10,417 nucleotides of DNA from an uncultured Clostridia bacterium (GTDB lineage: Bacteria > Bacillota > Clostridia > Christensenellales > CAG-917). The position numbers and the translations under genes were made by a program. A model generated the notes under the pieces. It did not search any database, had not been told where the DNA came from, and was given only the letters and a program-made list of their open reading frames with translations. Position 1 is the stretch's first letter. Each line of letters starts with the position of its first letter. Below, piece after piece: positions 1-6,635 of this stretch. The stretch is from NCBI GenBank assembly GCA_947589635.1, contig CANQCC010000052.1:1-10417 (forward strand), read 5' to 3'.

Positions 1-110
1 GCATTTTGTCGCAGCCCGCTCCGCTCCTGCTGCGCATTTTGTCGCAGCCCGCTCCGCTCCTGCTGCGCATTTTGTCGCAGCCCGCTCCGCTCCTGCTGCG
101 CATTTTGTCG
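1..110. repeat. 33-bp tandem direct repeat, 3 full copies plus 11 nt
   Basis: Exact copies lie at 1-33, 34-66 and 67-99, followed by the first 11 bases of a fourth (gcattttgtcg) at 100-110, where the repeat ends abruptly in AT-rich DNA. The array runs off the left edge, so its true length is unknown. Each unit holds a GC-rich core bounded by gcagc and gctgc, which could form a 5-bp stem with a 13-nt loop. The period is a multiple of three and no stop codon occurs in any of the six frames. There are no unique spacers, so it is not a CRISPR array. Confidence 0.95.
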
Positions 111-129
111 ATTTTTATTAAAAAATCTA

Positions 130-158
130 TTGACTTTATTATAATAGAATAATAAAAT
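130..158 (+). promoter_or_regulatory. Sigma-A-type promoter for the phosphodiesterase gene
   Basis: TTGACT (130-135) and TAAAAT (153-158) are spaced by 17 bases, placing the start of transcription near 165, about 28 bases before the ATG at 193. A ribosome binding site GAGG (183-186) lies 6 bases before that ATG. The promoter physically overlaps the leftward promoter at 138-166, so the two are likely to compete. Confidence 0.6.
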
Positions 159-166
159 TTTATCAA
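138..166 (-). promoter_or_regulatory. Sigma-A-type promoter firing left into the tandem repeat
   Basis: On the minus strand TTGATA (161-166) and TATAAT (138-143) are separated by exactly 17 bases, a near-perfect housekeeping promoter. Transcription would start near 131 and enter the 33-bp repeats. The first ATG downstream on that strand is at 103, inside the repeat frame, but it has no visible ribosome binding site. The region is very AT-rich, so chance matches are possible. The match to both hexamers and the spacing make it credible. Confidence 0.55.
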
Positions 167-192
167 CAAAATATAAGGAATTGAGGATAATT

Positions 193-1014
193 ATGGGTTT
201 TCAATGGCTTTTTGACCGTCCTATAGCGCATCGCGGATTGCACGACGAGGCTTTTCCGGAAAACAGCCTGCCCGCTTACGACAAGGCGGCGCAGCTCAAC
301 TACAACATCGAGATAGATACGCACGTCACCAAGGACGGCTATGTGGTCGTACATCATGACGAAAGCCTCAAGCGCGTCTGCGGAGTGGACAAACTCATCA
401 AGAATTGCACTCTTGAGGAAATCAAAGCCATGCGCATGTTGGACACGGAGTACACCGTCCCTACTCTTAAGGAAGTGCTTGATTGCGTAAACGGACGCAC
501 CGGCATTCTTTGCGAGATCAAGGGCGTGAATCCCTTTGACAACACAATAGCGAAAAAAACTATCGAGGTCATTGACGGCTACAGCGGGCCTATCGCGCTG
601 CAATCCTTCAACTTTTCCGCGGTGCAATACGCCAAGAGGCACTGCGACCTGCCCGTCGGCGAGCTTTGCACCTGGTCATCTCTCGACGACAAAAAGTACC
701 GCTGGGCGCCCGTAAACTTTATGGGCAAGATGTGGATATGCAAATTTTCAAAGCCCGACTTCATCGCCTACAACGTCAAAGCCTGCGACCGCAAGCTGAA
801 ACCGAACAAATACATCGTAAAATGGGCAAACAAACTTCCCATACTGTTCTGGACTATCGACACGGACGAGCGCATAGAGGACGCAAAGAAATATGCAAAC
901 AACATAATTTTCGAATATCTGCCCCTTGAAAAGGTGGAAGCGGAGGTCGGAAACTTTATGCCCTTCAAGTGCCCTGAGGACAAGCTGCCAGAAAATTATG
1001 CGCCGAAAAAATGA
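193..1014 (+). CDS. Glycerophosphodiester phosphodiesterase family protein
   Basis: 273 residues, the usual size for the short cytoplasmic GDPD proteins. These hydrolyse glycerophosphodiesters (phospholipid head-group products) to glycerol-3-phosphate and an alcohol. The N-terminus carries the family signature: H13-R14-G15, then the EN pair at 23-24, E40-x-D42, and H54-H55-D56 after a T-K-D-G turn. H13 and H55 are the expected acid/base pair, and E40 and D42 the metal ligands. A later CEIKG segment and the C-terminal FWTIDT strand also fit the TIM-barrel family. There is no signal peptide or membrane segment. The ATG at 193 was chosen over an in-frame TTG at 181 because GAGG sits 6 bases before it and the protein begins just ahead of the HRG motif. 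It is the only plus-strand gene here, converges on the minus-strand operon, and ends at a terminator. Exact substrate unknown. Confidence 0.9.
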   Translation: MGFQWLFDRPIAHRGLHDEAFPENSLPAYDKAAQLNYNIEIDTHVTKDGYVVVHHDESLKRVCGVDKLIKNCTLEEIKAMRMLDTEYTVPTLKEVLDCVNGRTGILCEIKGVNPFDNTIAKKTIEVIDGYSGPIALQSFNFSAVQYAKRHCDLPVGELCTWSSLDDKKYRWAPVNFMGKMWICKFSKPDFIAYNVKACDRKLKPNKYIVKWANKLPILFWTIDTDERIEDAKKYANNIIFEYLPLEKVEAEVGNFMPFKCPEDKLPENYAPKK

Positions 1015-1052
1015 ATTGCCGGCATGCTTAGATTAAAACCATCATAATATAT

Positions 1053-1080
1053 AAGACCGCGAATGATGTCGCGGTCTTTT
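1053..1080 (+). terminator. Rho-independent terminator after the GDPD gene
   Basis: A perfect 10-bp stem (aagaccgcga, 1053-1062, with tcgcggtctt, 1069-1078) closes a 6-base loop and ends in a short T run on the plus strand. It sits between two convergent genes (stops at 1014 and 1099). On the minus strand the tail is only ATATATT, so it may also stop the opposite operon, less efficiently. Confidence 0.85.
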
Positions 1081-1098
1081 AATTGCAGATTGGTTTGA

Positions 1099-3273
1099 TC
1101 AGTTGCCCTTGGGCGAAGAAACTTCCTTCGTGGATCTTGCAAAGCGCAGCTTAAGCGCCTTGAAAAATTCCTTCACTGTCTTGCCGAAAGGTTCGGGCAT
1201 GCCCTTGATGTCGACTATCTTGGAGTTGTTGGTTATTGAATACACCACATACACATAGTAGCCCGTCAGCAGCACCGCGAACACGCTGAACGTGATGAAG
1301 AACGCGTTTGTCGTCTCGTAGTTGGTTATGCCGCTTGAAGAGGCGCCCGTGACAAGGCCGCTCTGATTGAGAAGCTGTCCGAGTTGCAAGAAGCCGAGCA
1401 GCGAATATCCGCCTGTCACGATGTACATTCTCTTGTCGCCGCTTATCATCGTGTAGATAAACGCGAACGCAAGCGAGAGCAGCAGATATGTGAAGTCGAC
1501 CTTGACCGTGTACACCGCTATCACCGCAAGCACAAAGGATATGAGAAGGATAAGCTCCTGCTTATTGCGGTTTTTGAAGTACAGCGATATCGCGTACGCC
1601 TCGAGCACAAGCAGGAATATCAGGTTGAGGATCGCCACGCCCTTTGTGAGTATCTTGTTGTTCATGGAGACCATAGCGTACAGGTTGAAGGCGTTCTTGA
1701 CGAAGATCGTATTGTTGGTGATCTCGTGCACGATGACCTTGAAGTTGTAGAATGCGTCCCCTGCGCCTATCTGCTTGATGCCGAGAGGCAGCGTGATGAT
1801 GTACGCAAGCACAAAGCTCGCCACAAGTCCGAACACGATCTGCGCGCGGTTGGACGTGAACCTCTTTATGCTGTCGTTGTCCTTGATGTACATATACACG
1901 AAGTATGCGACTATGATGGGCACGATCGCCATTGCGCGGATGTCAAAGACGGAGCTTAGCGTCGCCATCAGATATGTGGCAAGATACTGCTTGTTGACCA
2001 TAAGTATCACGGTCGCAAGCATAAGCGCCACAAGCACGCTTTCAAACGTGCCGTTGAATCCGCTCATCAAAAACACGTACGGCATGACCGCGTACAGCGA
2101 CGCGAATATGACGCTGAGGCGATTGCCCACGCGCTTTTTGCCGTAGAAGTAGATCATCATAACGACCGCCATATCGGCAAGCACGTTGACGAATCTTATC
2201 AGTATGGATACGGACGCATTTGGCAATTTGCCGGACATCGCGCCTATTATCGCAAGGATGTACAGCGTGCCGGGAGACATTGTGCTGCCCGCGTTATTTG
2301 CAAGATATGTGGGGATGCCGTCCACCCTGCCAAGGTTTCGCGCATTATTGACTATGCCCGTCATGACAGACCCCATGCCTTGAGTGGTAAGCAACAAAAC
2401 AAGGCGGATGAGGAAAGTGCCAAGCGCGATCATGCACGCGATAAATATGCCGTTATTGTACCACTTGCCGTCCTGTGGAGAAGCAAGCAGCCCTCTGTTT
2501 GTCGCGCCCGTATCGCCGAAGTTAACAAACGCCTTTTTGCTTGCATACAGACGGCGAAGCAACACGTATACCGCGATGAGCGCCGCGACGATGAACAGCG
2601 TGAGGAAAACCACAAACAATATGCCGTTTACCGTAGTGGAGTTTGCAAGCGTCTTGGCTTTGCGGAAGTTGGTGACGGAAGTCCCTTCGGGGACGTCGCC
2701 CTTCTCCACCCTCTGCATGGAGACGTTGTCAAACAGGACGTGTCCCGTTATGCCGTTCTCCTCCGTGCCGAGGCAGAGCGCCAAGGTCAGATAGTCCGTA
2801 TTCTTGGGCCTGACATAGAAGGTGTACGTGGCAAAATCGTCGGACATCTTCTTTGCCATGACAAACTTGTATTCAACGTTTTCCAAAAACGCGATGTACG
2901 CGCCGTAGTCGCCCGAAAGGTCGCCGCCCGTGATCTTGATGTCAACGGAGACCTTATAGATCTTGTTTACGTCGACGTGCACCCTCTGTTGGATGTTGCT
3001 GTAGCTTTTGGAGCTGTTGTCCATGTACAGGCGGACGTCGCCTTCCTGAGCGTCCGAGGGGAAGTCGCGGCCAAACTTGAACGCGCCCGAAGAGGACGTG
3101 TATGTGGACCAGCCGTCAAACTGCCCCGTCGTCGAATTGAAGGTCGTAAAATCGCCGTTTGTGACAAGCTCCTCGCCGACGTCGCTGCTTGCGTTATTGC
3201 AAGCGGTAAATGCGAAAAGCGCCAATATCACTATCAGCACCGCCGCAAGTATTATTATGACTTTTCTTTTCAT
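1099..3273 (-). CDS. Putative lipoprotein with CBM-like domain fused to Gpi18-like GT-C membrane protein
   Basis: 724 residues in two parts. Residues 1-24 are a signal peptide ending in F-T-A-C25, a lipobox-like site. Residues about 33-190 form a soluble domain that begins LVTNGDF, contains W55 and ends HVLFDNVSMQRVE. This is the typical start and end of CBM4/9-like jelly-roll domains, so sugar binding outside the cell is inferred. After a helix at about 216-239 come some ten more membrane segments. They match the pattern of Gpi18-related GT-C mannosyltransferases (COG5542) as I remember it: SPGTLYIL (333-340) where those have YPPLYLYLL, NGTFES (407-412) where they have WGQxDS, and NAFN (527-530). 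I do not see the usual Asp early in the first outer loop (298-334); only D318 is present. It may therefore be a diverged transferase or a non-catalytic relative. It starts 25 bases after rplS with AAGGA upstream. Substrate unknown. Confidence 0.7.
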   Translation of the reverse strand: MKRKVIIILAAVLIVILALFAFTACNNASSDVGEELVTNGDFTTFNSTTGQFDGWSTYTSSSGAFKFGRDFPSDAQEGDVRLYMDNSSKSYSNIQQRVHVDVNKIYKVSVDIKITGGDLSGDYGAYIAFLENVEYKFVMAKKMSDDFATYTFYVRPKNTDYLTLALCLGTEENGITGHVLFDNVSMQRVEKGDVPEGTSVTNFRKAKTLANSTTVNGILFVVFLTLFIVAALIAVYVLLRRLYASKKAFVNFGDTGATNRGLLASPQDGKWYNNGIFIACMIALGTFLIRLVLLLTTQGMGSVMTGIVNNARNLGRVDGIPTYLANNAGSTMSPGTLYILAIIGAMSGKLPNASVSILIRFVNVLADMAVVMMIYFYGKKRVGNRLSVIFASLYAVMPYVFLMSGFNGTFESVLVALMLATVILMVNKQYLATYLMATLSSVFDIRAMAIVPIIVAYFVYMYIKDNDSIKRFTSNRAQIVFGLVASFVLAYIITLPLGIKQIGAGDAFYNFKVIVHEITNNTIFVKNAFNLYAMVSMNNKILTKGVAILNLIFLLVLEAYAISLYFKNRNKQELILLISFVLAVIAVYTVKVDFTYLLLSLAFAFIYTMISGDKRMYIVTGGYSLLGFLQLGQLLNQSGLVTGASSSGITNYETTNAFFITFSVFAVLLTGYYVYVVYSITNNSKIVDIKGMPEPFGKTVKEFFKALKLRFARSTKEVSSPKGN

Positions 3274-3298
3274 CGCAGAGTCCTTTGAAAACCGCAGA

Positions 3299-3637
3299 TC
3301 AGTTTTCCTTGAGTTTTGCCGCCTTGCCCGTTCTGTTCTTGAGATAATACAGTTTGGCGCGTCTGACTTTGCCGTGACGCACTACCTGGATCTTTTCGAT
3401 CTTGGGCGAATGCAGCGGGAACGTCCTCTCAACGCCGACGCCGAATGTGACGCGACGCACAACGATAGTTTCGCGAATGCCGCCGTTCTTTCTTGCGATG
3501 ACCACGCCTTCATAAGTCTGGATACGCTCTCTGGTGCCTTCGATAACTCTTACGTTGACCCTGACGAGGTCGCCGATGGCGATTGCGGGCAAATCTTGTC
3601 TCATGCCCTCTTTTTCAATGGTGTCGATGATGTTCAT
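3299..3637 (-). CDS. rplS: 50S ribosomal protein L19 (bL19)
   Basis: 112 residues, the full length expected of bL19, which lies at the 30S-50S interface of the ribosome. Family landmarks include the N-terminal I-x-x-I-E-K segment, RVNVRVIEGTRERIQTYEGVVIARK (residues about 26-50), the G-I-R-E-T-x-x-V-R-R stretch, then GVGVERTFPLHSP and the basic RRAKLYYLK tail. The ATG at 3637 has a perfect AGGAGGT (3647-3653) upstream. In Bacillus-type clusters rplS directly follows trmD. Here it lies after yraN, behind a terminator, with its own promoter and structured leader, and the next gene on the same transcript is the membrane protein 25 bases downstream. Confidence 0.98.
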   Translation of the reverse strand: MNIIDTIEKEGMRQDLPAIAIGDLVRVNVRVIEGTRERIQTYEGVVIARKNGGIRETIVVRRVTFGVGVERTFPLHSPKIEKIQVVRHGKVRRAKLYYLKNRTGKAAKLKEN

Positions 3638-3705
3638 AATGACTTTACCTCCTATAACGAAATGTTCTTAAACAGCCTCTCTGCCAGCGGAACACCCGAG
3701 TCACG
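3638..3705 (-). ncRNA. Candidate L19 leader (5' UTR autoregulatory structure)
   Basis: The predicted 5' UTR of rplS, about 68 nt long, holds a hairpin: GTGTTC (3690-3695) pairs with GAACAT (3662-3667, with one G-U pair), around an inner small stem GGCAG/CTGTT (G-U containing). A GTGTTC-CGCTG ... AGAACA layout just before an AGGAGG site is what I recall of the Firmicutes L19 leader family (Rfam L19_leader), through which L19 is thought to repress its own synthesis. This rests on pattern memory and hand folding. Confidence 0.55.
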
Positions 3706-3711
3706 CGTATT

Positions 3712-3740
3712 AATATAACATATATTTTTTATTGAGACAA
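3712..3740 (-). promoter_or_regulatory. Promoter of rplS
   Basis: On the minus strand TTGTCT (3735-3740) and TATATT (3712-3717) are 17 bases apart, with a TGT just before the -10 making it an extended -10 element. Transcription would start near 3705. It lies directly downstream of the yraN terminator, so rplS and the membrane protein form their own transcription unit. Confidence 0.65.
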
Positions 3741-3754
3741 GCAAAATGACAAAC

Positions 3755-3791
3755 AAAAAAGCGCTTTCAGCCTGAAAAGCGCATATTTTTT
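3755..3791 (-). terminator. Rho-independent terminator of the ylxM-to-yraN operon
   Basis: On the minus strand GCGCTTTTCAG (3772-3782) pairs with CTGAAAGCGC (3761-3770) with one bulged T, followed at once by TTTTTT (3755-3760) and TTTG. It lies about 30 bases after the yraN stop. The plus strand also has a T run (3785-3791) after the stem, so it could work both ways, though no plus-strand gene is seen to need it. Confidence 0.85.
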
Positions 3792-3811
3792 TGCGGAATT
3801 TTTATAAAATC

Positions 3812-4255
3812 TCATCTCGGGCGGGAATATTTGGCGTCGTTGACGTTAAATGCGTCGGGAATGTGGCGCACTTCGTCGTCCGTCACCTCTATGATGTCAA
3901 ATCTGACCGCCCTGCCGTACTCGCCGCGAGCGACGAGAAATTGCTTTGCCGCGGTCACATATCTGCCCGCCTTGTATCTCGTGACCGCCTCCGCGCCCGT
4001 GCCGAAGCCGTCGCCGTATCTCGCCTTGACCTCGCAAAAGATATAGGTGTACGCGGGTTGCTTTTTGCCGCGCTTTGCAAATATCCCGCGCTTGCGCTTT
4101 ATGGGGTTTCCGTCCTCGTCAAGAGCGGCGCGGGCGATGATGTCCACCTCGCAATCGCAATAGACGGCGTTGCGCTCCACGATGTCGTAGCCGTTCTGCT
4201 TCAGATATTCGGCGGCGAGCTGCTCGCCTATAGTGCCCTTTGCGCGAGTGTTCAT
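3812..4255 (-). CDS. YraN/UPF0102 family nuclease-fold protein
   Basis: 147 residues. The family has a PD-(D/E)XK nuclease-like fold, and its cellular role is not settled. Visible motifs: G10-E11 with AAEYL after it, C-D-C-E-V-D38-I-I, and E75-V-K77 in IFCEVKAR, then the downstream helix with GAEAVTRYKAGR. The glycine usual in GEIDLI is replaced by cysteine (CEVDII). Between the D and ExK motifs there is an extra basic stretch at about 45-67, rich in K and R (IKRKRG, KRGKK), which the compact family members I know lack. The ATG at 4255 overlaps the rnhB stop as ATGA, so translation is coupled. An upstream in-frame ATG at 4300 would add 15 residues that do not resemble the family. It is the last gene before the terminator. 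Confidence 0.88.
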   Translation of the reverse strand: MNTRAKGTIGEQLAAEYLKQNGYDIVERNAVYCDCEVDIIARAALDEDGNPIKRKRGIFAKRGKKQPAYTYIFCEVKARYGDGFGTGAEAVTRYKAGRYVTAAKQFLVARGEYGRAVRFDIIEVTDDEVRHIPDAFNVNDAKYSRPR

Positions 4256-4863
4256 CTTTCGAGGATTCCCTTTATAAAACTCCGCCTGTGCAGGGGGCAA
4301 GGACCGTACTCCTTAAGCGCCGCGATGTGCTTCGCCGTGCCGTAGCCCATGTTGTGTTCAAAGTCGTACTGAGGATATATCTTTGCCATTTCGGTCATAT
4401 ACGCGTCCCTCGAGACCTTTGCAACGATGGACGCCGCCGCTATCGAATAACTGAGCGCGTCGCCGTGGATTATGCCGAAAGTTTCGTAGGGAATGTCAAG
4501 CTTAAGCGCGTCCACCAGCACGACGTCGGGAGTCACCGTAAGACCCATGATCGCGTCGCGCATGCAAGCCTTTGTCGCCTCGAGGATGTTCATTTCGTCC
4601 ACTTTCTCGCGGTTGTAAAAGCATACGGAGACAGCCTTCGCGCGTTCGTTTATTATGTCGTACAGCTTTTCCCGCTTGCCCTTGCTGACTTTTTTGCTGT
4701 CGTTCACCCCTTCTATGAGGTTTTCAAGGTCCATTATGGCGGCGCAACAGACGACGGGCCCCGCAAGAGGACCGCGCCCCACTTCGTCCACGCCGCAGAT
4801 ATATCTGTAGCCCTTGGCAAGCAGCTTGTTTTCGTACTCCATCAGCTCATAAGCATGAGTCAT
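4252..4863 (-). CDS. rnhB: Ribonuclease HII
   Basis: 203 residues, normal for RNase HII, which cuts the RNA strand of RNA-DNA hybrids and nicks DNA at single misincorporated ribonucleotides. The N-terminal ICGVDEVGRGPLAGPVV holds catalytic D26 and E27. D118 in VLVDAL and D135 in the HGDALS loop complete the expected DEDD metal site. The SIAAASIVAKVSRD helix and NMGYGTAKH also match the family. The start has AAGGGGAAAAG just upstream. An 84-base gap separates it from rbgA, and its stop overlaps the yraN start. Confidence 0.97.
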   Translation of the reverse strand: MTHAYELMEYENKLLAKGYRYICGVDEVGRGPLAGPVVCCAAIMDLENLIEGVNDSKKVSKGKREKLYDIINERAKAVSVCFYNREKVDEMNILEATKACMRDAIMGLTVTPDVVLVDALKLDIPYETFGIIHGDALSYSIAAASIVAKVSRDAYMTEMAKIYPQYDFEHNMGYGTAKHIAALKEYGPCPLHRRSFIKGILER

Positions 4864-4906
4864 ATCTTTTCCCCTTAAAACGACAGATACGTCGGTTTAT
4901 GCGTAT

Positions 4907-4932
4907 ATATCCGCAACTTAAAGCGCGGATAT
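4907..4932. other. Inverted repeat between rbgA and rnhB
   Basis: An 8-bp perfect stem (atatccgc 4907-4914, gcggatat 4925-4932) closes a 10-base loop in the 84-base gap between two operon genes. No T run follows on the minus strand, so it is not a normal terminator. It may be an mRNA processing or stability element. Confidence 0.4.
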
Positions 4933-4947
4933 CAAAATTTCAGACTG

Positions 4948-5799
4948 TTATTTTGTCTTGTCGAAGTCCGCCTTTTCAAGGGTTATTCTGCCAAGCTTTC
5001 CCTTGCGGAATTCGTCTATTATCATTCGCGCGGTGCGATCGTAGTCGACGTCTCCGCCCTTAAGTTTATACCCTCTTGCGGCGGCGATCGCAGAAAAGAT
5101 CTCAAGCGTATCCCTCATATTTTCGTCTATCTTGTACCTTGCCGAAAAACAGCCGGGATACAGCCCTTTGACCTCGTCTATAAAGTCGAAAGCAAGCTCG
5201 CCCGCGTCAAGAACGTCGTCCTTTATCGAGCCGATGTACGCGAGATGATGCGCGATCTGCTGATCCTCGAACTTGCTCCACAGCGTGCCGGGAGTGTCCA
5301 GAAAATCCACGCCGTCCACGGACAGCCATTGCTTGCCGCGCGTGACTCCGGGTCTGTCCCCGGTCACCGCCTTAGCCCTGTTTATCATGGAGTTAATTAT
5401 CGTGGATTTGCCGCTGTTGGGCACGCCCACGACCATAGCCCTCACGCTGATGTTGGCGCCTTTTGCGGCGAATTTGTCTATCTTTGCGGAGGTCAATTTT
5501 TTAAGCCCCTCCACAATTTGCGAGCAGTCTCCGCTTATGCCGACGGCCTTGACGAAGGCTTTGCCTTCCTTTGAAAATCTCTCCGCCCACTTCGCGACGT
5601 CCGCGGGGTCCGCAAGGTCGCACTTGTTGAAGACGTACAGCGTCTTCTTTCCGCTTATCAGCCTGTCGAACGCCGGATTTATGCAAGAGGCAACCGCGCG
5701 CGCGTCAATGACGTATATGAGCGCGTCGACAAGGCGGAGATTTTCCTCCATCATTCTGATCGCCTTGGTCATGTGACCGGGAAACCATTGGATAAGCAT
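4948..5799 (-). CDS. rbgA: Ribosome biogenesis GTPase RbgA (YlqF)
   Basis: 283 residues, the same size as Bacillus RbgA, a GTPase needed for a late step of 50S subunit assembly. The GTPase motifs are circularly permuted, as the family requires: the G4 motif NKCD at 58-61 comes before the G1 P-loop GVPNSGKST (125-133) and the G3 DTPG (168-171), with G2 PGVTRG between (150-155). The N-terminus WFPGHMTKA is the family signature, and the C-terminal helical domain (about 200-283) is present. It sits 26 bases after trmD. The ribosome binding site is weak (only AAAG), so it may depend on readthrough from trmD. Confidence 0.96.
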   Translation of the reverse strand: MLIQWFPGHMTKAIRMMEENLRLVDALIYVIDARAVASCINPAFDRLISGKKTLYVFNKCDLADPADVAKWAERFSKEGKAFVKAVGISGDCSQIVEGLKKLTSAKIDKFAAKGANISVRAMVVGVPNSGKSTIINSMINRAKAVTGDRPGVTRGKQWLSVDGVDFLDTPGTLWSKFEDQQIAHHLAYIGSIKDDVLDAGELAFDFIDEVKGLYPGCFSARYKIDENMRDTLEIFSAIAAARGYKLKGGDVDYDRTARMIIDEFRKGKLGRITLEKADFDKTK

Positions 5800-5825
5800 A
5801 ATTCTTTGAAAATCCAGGCCCTATA

Positions 5826-6545
5826 CTATTGCCTGTGTTTTTTCTTCTTTTTGGGCATATAGGGCGTCAAGTCGACGCCCTTAAGCAGGTCGGGTCTGCG
5901 CGCCTGGGTGACCTCGAGAGATTTATTAAGCCTCCACTCGCTTATATCGCGGTGATTGCCGCCAAGCAGCACTTCGGGCACTCTCATTCCGCGAAAGACT
6001 TCGGGGCGCGTGTAGTGCGGATATTCAAGAAGACCGTTTGAAAAGCTTTCCTCCTCCACCGATTCGCTGCTGCCAAGCACGCCGTCAAGATACCTCGCCA
6101 CGCAATTTATAAGCACAAGCGCGGGAAGCTCCCCGCCCGTCAACACGTAGTCGCCGATGGATATCTCCTCGTCGATACCAAGCGCAAGCGCCCTTTCGTC
6201 CACGCCCTCATAGTCGCCGCAAAGCAAGAGTATCCTGTCCTTTTTTGCAAGCTGTTCCACCCTCTTCTGATCGAGGACCTTACCCTTTGGCGACATGTAT
6301 ATGCGATGCGCCTCATGCAAAGGGTCCGCGCTTTCTATCGCCGCCATGATGGGCTCCGCAGTCATGACCATGCCCGCGCCGCCTCCGTAGGGAGCGTCGT
6401 CGGTCTTGTGGTGCTTGTCAGAGGAAAAATCGCGGATATTGAAAATTTCCACGCCAAACTTGCCCCCGCTTATCGCCTTGCCGACAAGGCTTTCGCCGAG
6501 GACGTCGAAATATTGCGGAAAGATTGTCAATACGTCAAATTTCAT
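5826..6545 (-). CDS. trmD: tRNA (guanine37-N1)-methyltransferase
   Basis: 239 residues. TrmD methylates G37 next to the anticodon, using S-adenosylmethionine, which prevents +1 frameshifting. Visible landmarks are MKFDVLTIFP at the start, DDAPYGGGAGM (49-59), the SPOUT-knot segments LCGDYEGVDER (108-118) and ISIGDYVLTGGELPA (128-142), then ESFSNGLLEYPHYTRP. E166 stands where E. coli TrmD has its general base D169, a conservative change. The tail ends in a KKKKKH run. The open frame extends 26 codons further upstream, but the ATG at 6545 matches the family start. It lies 90 bases after rimM, in an otherwise tight operon, and shows no clear ribosome binding site. Confidence 0.97.
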   Translation of the reverse strand: MKFDVLTIFPQYFDVLGESLVGKAISGGKFGVEIFNIRDFSSDKHHKTDDAPYGGGAGMVMTAEPIMAAIESADPLHEAHRIYMSPKGKVLDQKRVEQLAKKDRILLLCGDYEGVDERALALGIDEEISIGDYVLTGGELPALVLINCVARYLDGVLGSSESVEEESFSNGLLEYPHYTRPEVFRGMRVPEVLLGGNHRDISEWRLNKSLEVTQARRPDLLKGVDLTPYMPKKKKKHRQ

Positions 6546-6563
6546 AACCGGATGACTTAAGCC

Positions 6564-6587
6564 GCGCGGATTAATAACTCGCCGCGC
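6564..6587 (-). promoter_or_regulatory. Hairpin ahead of trmD start
   Basis: In the 90-base rimM-trmD gap, GCGCGG (6582-6587) pairs with CCGCGC (6564-6569) around a 12-base loop, ending 18 bases before the trmD ATG. No Shine-Dalgarno sequence is visible between the hairpin and the ATG. A role in limiting trmD translation is only a guess. Confidence 0.3.
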
Positions 6588-6635
6588 AATGTGCAAATAA
6601 CTTACAACTGCGCCGCTATGCAAGCGCCCAAAGGG

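Noticed and set aside
1..110. Possible CRISPR array
   Set aside because: The repeats are directly adjacent with no unique spacers, and no cas genes are in view.
130..145. TTGACT with TATAAT at 140-145 as a promoter
   Set aside because: Only 4 bases separate the two boxes. The TAAAAT at 153-158 has the proper 17-base spacing.
2380..3288. Plus-strand open frame of 302 codons
   Set aside because: It lies wholly antisense to the 724-residue membrane protein, starts without a ribosome binding site and matches no family; it is a shadow frame.
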